From: Anaerolineales bacterium
GTDB taxonomy: Bacteria; Chloroflexota; Anaerolineae; 4572-78; J111
NCBI GenBank assembly: GCA_015075405.1
Contig: JABTUK010000003.1
Location: 1,240,001 to 1,304,000, forward strand
Length of the DNA: 64,000 nucleotides
Direction of reading: 5' to 3'
Below, piece after piece: positions 57,825-64,000 of the stretch. The notes beneath the pieces were generated by a model. It had not been told where the DNA came from, did not search any database, and was given only the letters and a program-made list of their open reading frames with translations. Position 1 is the first letter of the stretch. Every line of letters begins with the position of its first letter. The position numbers and the translations under genes are program-made.

Positions 57825-58844
57825 TTACTCTAACACCCGGCGGCGGCGCAGGGTGGTGACAGCGCCGGTCAAAAGGACCAACACTAACACTGCGCCCAAA
57901 ATCTCAATCGGATTGATAATAGAATCATCCTGCCCCTGGCCCGATACAGGCAACTGGCCGGTTGTCGGTTGGGGGGCAGGGGTAGCTTGAGGGACAGCCT
58001 GAGGTTCCGGCTGCGGGGTGGCCGTAGGCTCCGGCGCCGCTTCGGGTTCGGCAGCCTGGGGAGCCAAATCGGCCTCGTGTTCCGAAGTCTGAACCAATGT
58101 TTCCGGCGAAACCAATTCCGGCTGGGTATCGCCGACCGCAGCGACCTGTCCGGCGGCGGCTTGCGCTCCTTCCGGCTTGGGACCGACCAGGCTAATTTCG
58201 TCCAGGTCATACAGGCCCACCCCATTATTGAGCCACTTCTTCCAGGCCCGAATGAACAGGGTCAGTTTGTCGCTTTTGGCGGTTAGCGTTGTTTCAAAAG
58301 AGTCAAAGCGATAGGTTCCGTTGAGCGGGTCGTTCAACGGTTGTTCATCCCACTGGATTTCCTGCCAATTCTGCTCGTTGACCAATTCCCAGGCCGTGCC
58401 GCCGTCGTAATCTACGCCGTATTGCAGCCGGTAGCCATAATTGGACTGTTTGACATCGCCCTCTTCGGAGCGAATAAGCCCTTTGATGGTCAGCTTGTAC
58501 TGCTGGCCCGGCACAACCGAGACCGTTTGATAAATACCGGCGTAGCGATCTCGCTCGGCGGCGTTTTTGATTTCAATCAGTTGGCTGTACTGGCCGGCGA
58601 TAACCACTGGTCCCCAGGAGTCGACATTCCAGCCCATGGCGGCATTGCCGTTGCTAAACGCGCCCCAGCCGTAGCCAACTCCCACTTCGCCCTGAAAGCC
58701 TTCTTCAAAGCCGCCGTTGATAATCAAATTCGGCGCATCGGCTTCTTGCGCCAGCGCCGGCGCGGCCAGCAACGCCAGACACAATCCGGCCAAAATTAGC
58801 ACTTTGAAGACTAGGGCAGGCCAGTCTTGACTTCTCTTGCGCAT
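57825..58844 (-). CDS. Secreted surface protein with jelly-roll-like domain and LPxxG-type C-terminal anchor
   Basis: 339 residues. A signal peptide (FKVLILAGLCLALLAAPALA) precedes a beta domain of the carbohydrate-binding jelly-roll type (~35-205; IINGGFEEGFQGEVGVGYGW, GLYDLDEISLVGP). A Pro/Ala/Thr/Glu-rich stalk follows. The end has LPVSG, a hydrophobic helix and a run of Arg (LRRRRVLE), which is a sortase-like sorting signal. ATG 58844 follows AAGGAGG. No sortase gene is in the window. Confidence 0.82.
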   Translation of the reverse strand: MRKRSQDWPALVFKVLILAGLCLALLAAPALAQEADAPNLIINGGFEEGFQGEVGVGYGWGAFSNGNAAMGWNVDSWGPVVIAGQYSQLIEIKNAAERDRYAGIYQTVSVVPGQQYKLTIKGLIRSEEGDVKQSNYGYRLQYGVDYDGGTAWELVNEQNWQEIQWDEQPLNDPLNGTYRFDSFETTLTAKSDKLTLFIRAWKKWLNNGVGLYDLDEISLVGPKPEGAQAAAGQVAAVGDTQPELVSPETLVQTSEHEADLAPQAAEPEAAPEPTATPQPEPQAVPQATPAPQPTTGQLPVSGQGQDDSIINPIEILGAVLVLVLLTGAVTTLRRRRVLE

Positions 58845-58865
58845 GGGGCGTCCCTCCTTTGAAAA

Positions 58866-59010
58866 TAGTAGACGGTAGACAGTAGACGGTAGACAGGGGT
58901 GATGCATCCCTGCTACCTTGCGACCTTGCTACTTTTCGTTGTTGGTGGCGTGCCACAGATTCGTGAACACTCTTCTAAGGTAGTAAGTCATTAGACTTAC
59001 TGGCTACTGT
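58866..59010. repeat. Palindromic repeat, family G, copy 2, with family B-like words
   Basis: AGTAGACGGTAGACAGTAGA on the left is mirrored by TACTGGCTACTGTCTACTTT about 120 bp on. Within is CCTGCTACCTTGCGACCTTG, the family B core. It fills much of the 410-bp gap before the next gene (58845-59254). The rest of that gap is AT-rich and holds a possible promoter. Confidence 0.6.
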
Positions 59011-59204
59011 CTACTTTCTTCCTTCTAACCCAACTTTACATATTCTATTTTACTTGACTTTCCATAAGGTGTCAATATAGCTTGTCATAATATTGAAGAG
59101 AATTATTACTGTATGTTGGGGTAGTGGTTGAGAGAAATACTATATCTTGTGCTTATTGGCCTGAGGCAAGACATTATCCTGTATTTACCCAACAAGGGGC
59201 AAAA

Positions 59205-59232
59205 TTGTTGATTACTTCAAGTTGATTATACT
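59205..59232 (+). promoter_or_regulatory. Candidate promoter for the DUF3054 gene
   Basis: TTGTTG at 59205-59210 and TATACT at 59227-59232 are separated by 16 bp, 22 bases before the start codon. Confidence 0.45.
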
Positions 59233-59254
59233 ATTGGGTTGAGGAAACATTTTT

Positions 59255-59695
59255 ATGAATGCACCCAAAGTAGAAACTCAAAATAATGTACCCATGCGCC
59301 TGGCCGTGCTTATTGGCGGCGATTTGGTGACGCTGCTGCTGTTCACCTGGGTGGGCCGGAGCAGCCATGCCTTATCGAGCCTGGACATTGCCGCCGGGCT
59401 GGCCACCGCCGCGCCTTTTGTGATAAGCTGGTTTGCCCTGGCTCCCCTGGCCGGCCTGTTTCGGGCCGAAGTGAGCCAAAGCTGGCAAAAGTTTGTGCCC
59501 CGCATCTTGCTGGTCTGGCTCATCGGCGGGCCGTTGGCCGGATTGCTGCGGGCGCTGTTCCTGGGCCGTTCCATTCCCGAAGGCATTATTCCCACCTTTG
59601 TGCTTATCACAATGGTCGTCGCCAGCCTGTTTATGCTGCTGTGGCGGCTGGGCTATAGCTGGTGGGTCAATCGCCGCCGTTCTCTGGCCGCATGA
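59255..59695 (+). CDS. DUF3054-family membrane protein
   Basis: 146 residues with four hydrophobic segments. LIGGDLVTLLLFTWVGRSSH and IPTFVLITMVVASLFMLLWR match the DUF3054 pattern. Function is unknown. The stop TGA overlaps the next ATG (ATGA at 59692-59695). Confidence 0.88.
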   Translation: MNAPKVETQNNVPMRLAVLIGGDLVTLLLFTWVGRSSHALSSLDIAAGLATAAPFVISWFALAPLAGLFRAEVSQSWQKFVPRILLVWLIGGPLAGLLRALFLGRSIPEGIIPTFVLITMVVASLFMLLWRLGYSWWVNRRRSLAA

Positions 59696-60324
59696 GCCAA
59701 CCGCCACCCTACCGCCGCCCCTGGTGGCTGCTGGTCAACAAGTCGGCCCAGCTTACGACGACTGTCCGGGAAGAAACCCGGCCCGGCGAGCGAATTTTTA
59801 ACATTCGGGGCGAACCGCTGGTGCAGGGTCTGGGCTGGCTCACGTGGGGGCCGGTGGGGGCGCTGCTGGTAATCATAGTTCTGACGGGGCTGGCAGTGGG
59901 GCTGGGCCTGAGCGAGCGGGGCTGGCTGCTCAAAGCGCTTTTTATTGGGGCGTTTTTGGCGCTGCCGGCCCTGGTTTGGGCTGGCGTGGCCCTGGCAGTG
60001 ACTCGCTTAGCCCAAAAACACGTGCAGGCCGAACGCGAAGCCGAAGCTCAGACCTGTCTCATTCGCCTGGACCAAAAGCGCGGGGAACTTTCCTACCAGT
60101 CCAACGCCCAGCCTCAAGCAGAAACCGTAGCTTATGCCACTATTCGCCAGGCCAAAGTGACCCATCCCATCGGCGGGCGCAGCCACCAGGCGCTTTTGTT
60201 GACCCTCGAAACCGAGCAGGGACCGATCATTCTCCTCAACGAGAGCCTGGGCAGTTCCAACCAAAAAATGGATTTGGCCCACGAAATTCAACAGGCGTTA
60301 AAAGATTACCACGATCATAAATAA
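59692..60324 (+). CDS. Hypothetical membrane protein coupled to the DUF3054 gene
   Basis: 210 residues with two hydrophobic segments (~48-70 and 80-103). The C-terminal ~95 residues form a cytosolic beta-rich domain (LIRLDQKRGELSYQSNAQPQ, AYATIRQAKVTHPIGG). The first ATG overlaps the previous stop as ATGA, so translation is coupled. I do not recognise the family; the fold suggests a PH-like or similar domain, weakly. Confidence 0.75.
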   Translation: MSQPPPYRRPWWLLVNKSAQLTTTVREETRPGERIFNIRGEPLVQGLGWLTWGPVGALLVIIVLTGLAVGLGLSERGWLLKALFIGAFLALPALVWAGVALAVTRLAQKHVQAEREAEAQTCLIRLDQKRGELSYQSNAQPQAETVAYATIRQAKVTHPIGGRSHQALLLTLETEQGPIILLNESLGSSNQKMDLAHEIQQALKDYHDHK

Positions 60325-60352
60325 AAATCCCTCTTGACACGAAGAGGGATTT
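60325..60352 (+). terminator. Hairpin after the coupled membrane genes
   Basis: AAATCCCTCTT (60325-60335), loop GACACG and AAGAGGGATTT (60342-60352). It begins at the stop codon of the upstream gene. Only TTT then follows, so it is a moderate terminator. Confidence 0.7.
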
Positions 60353-60372
60353 CAATAATCGGCAACAGGCGT

Positions 60373-60412
60373 TTCCTCTCGTTCCCAAACTGGAGTTTGG
60401 GAACGAGAGGAA
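60373..60412. repeat. Perfect 18-bp-stem palindrome
   Basis: TTCCTCTCGTTCCCAAAC and its exact complement are separated by TGGA. It lies between convergent genes 14 bp before the BMP gene's stop and has no T tail. Confidence 0.88.
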
Positions 60413-60425
60413 CAGACGTGGGCGG

Positions 60426-61337
60426 CTATTCTTCCAGCTCAACCTTGATTTTGCCGCTGATAACCTGGGCCTGAACTTCTTGCATAATGTTCTGGATGGC
60501 GGGGGTGACGACCTTGAAGACACTGGGCCGGATAGGGGCCATCATCAGGCCCCCTTCGGCAAAGCCATAACTTTTGACCACGCCCCCTTCAAAACGGTCG
60601 GCCACTACGCTCTCGATTACATCGAGGATAGGTTTGCCCACGTTTTTGATGCGGCTGGTCAGCACGGCGTTGGGGGCCAGGTCGCTGTGGTCGCCGCCGG
60701 TGCTGATAATCCAGCGGCCAAATTCGTTGGCAGCCTCGATAGCGCCTAGGCCGCACCGGCCGGCCACCTGATAAATCACATCCGCGCCGAGCGTAAATTG
60801 GGTTTCGGCCAGCAGCCGGCCCTTGAGCGGGTCATCAAACTCCCCCACATAATCAGAGATAAAGCTGATGGATGAATCCACATTTTTGACGCCCTGGGCA
60901 AAGCCTAGCTCAATCCGCCGCACCACCGGCGTCACCCCACCACCCATAAATCCGACCATATGGGTTTGCGTGACCAGCGCAGCCAGCACCCCTACCACAA
61001 AATCCCCTTCATACTCACGGTAGGTAGCCGACCAGACGTTGCTGCCCTCGGCGGCCACATCAATGCTGGCAAAGCGTTGGTTGGGATAGCGGGCGGCCAC
61101 CTCGCTGAGGGGAGCGGCATTGCCATAGCCAATGGCAATAATCAGGTCAAAATCTTCTTTGGCCCAATTTTCAAGATTGATTGCGTTCAACATGGGGTTT
61201 TCCCAGGTCGCGGTCTGAAACTCGATACCGTGCAGTTGTTGAGCTTCGCGGAGGCCGGCATAAGCAGAGTCGTTAAACGACAGGTCCCCCAAACCGCCAA
61301 CACTGAGTTGTAGTCCAACTTTTGTTTTATGGGGCAT
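60426..61337 (-). CDS. BMP-family (PnrA-like) substrate-binding protein without a signal peptide
   Basis: 303 residues. KVGLQLSVGGLGDLSFNDSA at the start, GYGNAAPLSEVAARYPNQRF, VGFMGGGVTPVVRRIELGFA and GADVIYQVAGRCGLGAIEAA are typical of the BMP/PnrA purine-nucleoside-binding family. Members are usually lipoproteins of ABC importers, yet this one begins MPHKTKVGLQ, with no signal peptide or lipobox and no ABC genes nearby. ATG 61337 is the only plausible start. It may act in the cytosol as a nucleoside sensor. Confidence 0.85.
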   Translation of the reverse strand: MPHKTKVGLQLSVGGLGDLSFNDSAYAGLREAQQLHGIEFQTATWENPMLNAINLENWAKEDFDLIIAIGYGNAAPLSEVAARYPNQRFASIDVAAEGSNVWSATYREYEGDFVVGVLAALVTQTHMVGFMGGGVTPVVRRIELGFAQGVKNVDSSISFISDYVGEFDDPLKGRLLAETQFTLGADVIYQVAGRCGLGAIEAANEFGRWIISTGGDHSDLAPNAVLTSRIKNVGKPILDVIESVVADRFEGGVVKSYGFAEGGLMMAPIRPSVFKVVTPAIQNIMQEVQAQVISGKIKVELEE

Positions 61338-61533
61338 AGCGCACTTCCTCGTCTCGCTGGTGTAAGGTTTTGTTACTACTTATGATAAGGGGCCAAGCTT
61401 TATTGCAGCAGACCGGGTCCTGGTTGGGTCAATGAGTGGCAAAATCAAGGCTGAAAGGAAAAAACCTTTCATATCTCCATTATATCATTTCTTAATAAAG
61501 TTGACAATCTTTTTAAAGGGCTTGACCATAAAT
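61338..61533. other. Short intergenic gap, nothing seen
   Basis: The 196-bp gap between purK and the BMP gene is AT-rich (CATATCTCCATTATATCATT) but contains no clear gene, strong promoter pair or palindrome. Confidence 0.5.
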
Positions 61534-62676
61534 TCAAACCCACTTCAATTTTGCTCTGGCTTCAAGCGCCCAACCTCGCGCTTCTGCCAGGCTGTGGGGG
61601 GAGAGGGCGGTTAAATGGCCCATTTTGCGCCTGGCGGCGGCGCTGGACTTACCGTACAGATGTACCGCCAATTGGCTGTTTTGCAAAACCTGCTCTAAGC
61701 CGGCCAGGCGATTCCCCGCCCCGGTACCCAAAATATTGACCATCACCGCATAGCCTTTCAAATCCGTTGAACCCAACGGCAGGCCGCAAATGGCCCGGAT
61801 ATGCTGCTCAAATTGAGAACAAAGGCAGGCCTCGAGGGTGTAATGGCCGGAATTATGGGGGCGCGGCGCAATCTCGTTGACCAAAATAGTTTCATCCGGC
61901 AGTAAAAACATTTCGACCCCGCAGACGCCCACCAGCTTCAACTGCTCGGCAATGGTCCGGGCGATGTGTTGGGCCTCCGCCTGCACATGGGCCGGCGCTT
62001 CCGCCGGGGCCAGCGACATATCCAGGATATTCTCGACGTGAATGTTTTCGACCGCCGGGTAAGTGACAATCTCGCCGGCCTGGTTGCGGCCGCAGATAAC
62101 GCTCAACTCTTTAACAAATGTGACCTTTTTCTCCCAGATTAAAGCCGGGTGGTTCAGAGTAGCAAAGGCTTGACGGGCGTCGTCCTCGTTGTATAAAACC
62201 ACCTGGCCTTTACCATCGTAGCCGCCGGTAGCTGTCTTCAGTAAACCGGGAAAGCCAATTTGTTGCATCGCGGTTTCCAAATCGGCAAGGCTGGCTACTT
62301 TGAAAAAATCGGCTACGCCTACCCCACTCCGGCGTAAAAACTCTTTTTCGGCCCAGCGGTTTTGGCTAATCTTGAGGGCCTGGCTGTCGGGAAAAACTTT
62401 CCGGCCCAGCTGCTCCAGCAGTTCAACGGCGCGGCTGTCTACGTTTTCAAATTCGTAGGTGATGACCTCGCACTTTTCGGCCAACTGCCGCAGGGCCAAC
62501 TCATCATCGAAGCTGGCCACAATTTGCTCGTCGACTACCTGGCCGCAGGGACAGCCGGGGGTAGGGTCGAGCACAACCACTTTGTAGCCTAACTGCTTGG
62601 CCTTGAAAGTGGACATCCGCCCCAATTGGCCCCCGCCCAGTATACCGATGACGCCGCCTGGCAGAATTGGATTCAT
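61534..62676 (-). CDS. purK: 5-(carboxyamino)imidazole ribonucleotide synthase
   Basis: 380 residues. GVIGILGGGQLGRMSTFKAK at the start, VITYEFENVDSRAVELLEQL, the ATP-grasp motifs KTATGGYDGKGQVVL and NEIAPRPHNSGHYT are diagnostic. It makes N5-CAIR from AIR, bicarbonate and ATP in purine synthesis. GTG 62679 immediately precedes ATG 62676; I chose the ATG for spacing from GGAGAG. The purE partner is not in the window. It is divergent from the radical SAM gene. Confidence 0.95.
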   Translation of the reverse strand: MNPILPGGVIGILGGGQLGRMSTFKAKQLGYKVVVLDPTPGCPCGQVVDEQIVASFDDELALRQLAEKCEVITYEFENVDSRAVELLEQLGRKVFPDSQALKISQNRWAEKEFLRRSGVGVADFFKVASLADLETAMQQIGFPGLLKTATGGYDGKGQVVLYNEDDARQAFATLNHPALIWEKKVTFVKELSVICGRNQAGEIVTYPAVENIHVENILDMSLAPAEAPAHVQAEAQHIARTIAEQLKLVGVCGVEMFLLPDETILVNEIAPRPHNSGHYTLEACLCSQFEQHIRAICGLPLGSTDLKGYAVMVNILGTGAGNRLAGLEQVLQNSQLAVHLYGKSSAAARRKMGHLTALSPHSLAEARGWALEARAKLKWV

Positions 62677-62771
62677 CACATCTCTCCGGGTTAGATTATC
62701 TTTTTGTCTTTTTTCAAAAACTATTGATAATAATTGAGAATTCTCAGGATATGATACAGAAAGGAAATATC

Positions 62772-63995
62772 ATGCTGCAAGCGCGAAGCCGAGTTCCGGG
62801 CGAATTTATATTTAAAGAATTAGCCAAAATCATGCTGTCCGATTGGGGGACCTTTGCCTCGGGGGCCGGGCTGCAATTGGCTAAAGAAACCTTCAACTGG
62901 CGGCGGCCCGACCGAGGGCGCAGCGGTCAGCCCGACAAGCTGCGCCAGGTAAGCCTGCGCATTACCGATATGTGCAACCTGCGCTGCCACACCTGCGGCC
63001 AGTGGGGTGATAACGGCTACCTGTTGGGCCAATCGCTCAAAGAGTTGAAGCAGCGGGAAGTGCCGGTAGAGAAATACAAAAGCTTTGTGGACGACATCCT
63101 GAAGCAGGGCTGGTCGCCGCTGTGGTACATCTGGGGCGGCGAGCCGATGATGTACCCCGGCCTGCTGGAACTGCTGCACTACATCTCTGACCGTAAAATG
63201 CCCATTACCATGGTCACAAACGGCACCAACGTGGCCGAGCGGGTTGACGATATTATGGACACCTGCAAAATTGTGTGGCTGAGCATTGATGGCCCCGACG
63301 CCGAGATTCATAACGAACAGCGGCCCGGCGTGTCGCCCAAAACCGATAATTTTAAAGCTGTCAAGGCAGCCCTGGAAACTCTCAGCGCCGAAAAAAAGCG
63401 GCGCAAATCGGTTTTTCCTTTTGTCGTGCCCATTTCGGTGATTGCCCGTTACAATATTGACTACCTGGCCGACATTTACAAATTCACCAGCCAGTACGCC
63501 GACGCCCACATATTCTACCTCTCCTGGTGGATTGACGAGCAGTCGGCCCAGCAACACAGCGACGACTTCAAAAACCGTTTTGGCTTTGAGCCGCACACCC
63601 ATTGGGGCTGGGTGGGCACCTGGAAAAATTTTGACCACGGCATTATCTTTGACAAGTTTGAGGAAATGCGGGCTTTATCAAACCAGATTGGCCGCTGCCC
63701 GCCGTTGATGTATCCCCGCCTTAAAAGCCGCGACCAGGTACGACGCTACTATGAGGACCACAGCGCCACCTTTGGCTTCAACCAATGCGTCAGCATTTAT
63801 ATGACCATGGAAGTGGATAGCAACGGGGATGTCAGCCTGTGCCGGGATTACCACGACTATATCATCGGCAACATCAAGAGCGACTCCGTCACCAAAATCT
63901 GGCACAGTGACGCTGCCCGCAAATTTCGCAGTTCTATCAGCAGCGAGGGCATCATGCCGGTCTGTACCCGCTGCTGCGGGTTGATGGGATACTGA
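62772..63995 (+). CDS. Radical SAM protein (SPASM-like)
   Basis: 407 residues. The 4Fe-4S motif CNLRCHTC (~68-75) and the Gly-Glu motif WGGEPMM follow VSLRITDM. LSIDGPDAEIHNEQRPGVS is typical of the core. The C-terminus has VDSNGDVSLCRDYHDYIIGN and MPVCTRCCGL, a SPASM/twitch auxiliary cluster. ATG 62772 follows AAAGGA by 7 bases; earlier in-frame codons lie in the divergent promoter region. The substrate is not clear. The gene ends at 63995, 5 bases before the window end. Confidence 0.9.
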   Translation: MLQARSRVPGEFIFKELAKIMLSDWGTFASGAGLQLAKETFNWRRPDRGRSGQPDKLRQVSLRITDMCNLRCHTCGQWGDNGYLLGQSLKELKQREVPVEKYKSFVDDILKQGWSPLWYIWGGEPMMYPGLLELLHYISDRKMPITMVTNGTNVAERVDDIMDTCKIVWLSIDGPDAEIHNEQRPGVSPKTDNFKAVKAALETLSAEKKRRKSVFPFVVPISVIARYNIDYLADIYKFTSQYADAHIFYLSWWIDEQSAQQHSDDFKNRFGFEPHTHWGWVGTWKNFDHGIIFDKFEEMRALSNQIGRCPPLMYPRLKSRDQVRRYYEDHSATFGFNQCVSIYMTMEVDSNGDVSLCRDYHDYIIGNIKSDSVTKIWHSDAARKFRSSISSEGIMPVCTRCCGLMGY

Positions 63996-64000
63996 TGGAA

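Overview
The window looks like chromosomal DNA of a GC-rich, free-living bacterium. The best fit is the phylum Chloroflexota (Anaerolineae/Caldilineae-like). I infer this from gene style, not from a marker gene: very long WD40 proteins with nearly identical blades on a STAND ATPase, Pro/Thr-rich lipoproteins, a zinc-ribbon/TPR/TolB-propeller protein, frequent TTG/GTG starts behind strong ribosome-binding sites, and many intergenic palindromes.

Region by region. 1-12.5 kb is a signalling and transport block: a transporter-like sensor kinase (cut by the window start), a receiver protein, a DUF4212 subunit with its sodium:solute symporter, a cNMP/CBS/DUF294 protein, a CitMHS/NhaD-type antiporter, a second nearly identical receiver, and a degenerate-kinase/DEDDh-exonuclease fusion. 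12.6-17.5 kb holds a PIN toxin-antitoxin pair, a DUF5107 lipoprotein and the zinc-ribbon/TPR/propeller protein. 17.6-19 kb has tRNA-Pro, a receiver, tRNA-Gly and a CAU-anticodon tRNA split by a group I intron that carries an antisense HNH endonuclease gene. 19-24.3 kb carries nadE, a PdtaS/PdtaR-like kinase/ANTAR pair and fmt. 24.7-29.8 kb has two small membrane proteins, recJ, an isoaspartyl peptidase and a lipoprotein. 29.9-34.7 kb is a 1578-residue STAND ATPase with 14 WD40 blades. 35-39.5 kb has a membrane glycosyltransferase-like protein with repeat DNA in its reading frame, an M48 peptidase and fabF. 39.8-45.9 kb has a winged-helix protein, two DegV proteins around an ECF-like sigma factor, pepA and an OsmC protein. 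46.2-48.7 kb has an aminotransferase with a homopolymer frameshift and a complete IS5-type insertion sequence. 48.7-54.5 kb has lipB-lipA, a triple-repeat protein, an HNH endonuclease and fbp. 54.5-56.3 kb is an AT-richer accessory patch (coiled-coil adaptor-like protein, GrpB, RelE-type toxin-antitoxin). 56.4-64 kb has two secreted carbohydrate-binding-like proteins, small membrane proteins, a BMP-family binding protein, purK and a radical SAM protein.

How it fits together. The first 12 kb resembles the organic-acid (acetate-type) uptake and signalling neighbourhood known around ActP-like symporters in proteobacteria. Two near-duplicate receivers bracket the transporters, and the terminal pseudokinase-exonuclease belongs to the same context. 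lipB-lipA form an octanoyl-transfer and lipoyl-synthesis pair. The nSTAND-WD40 protein and the small protein at 54574 share a helical N-terminal domain of the effector-associated type, which suggests a dispersed conflict or signalling system.

The most striking non-coding feature is the density of palindromic repeats: at least eight families, mostly just 3' of genes. Some are nested in one another, three sit in frame inside one coding sequence, and one family (9.9 and 39.5 kb) has the terminal inverted repeats expected of a MITE.
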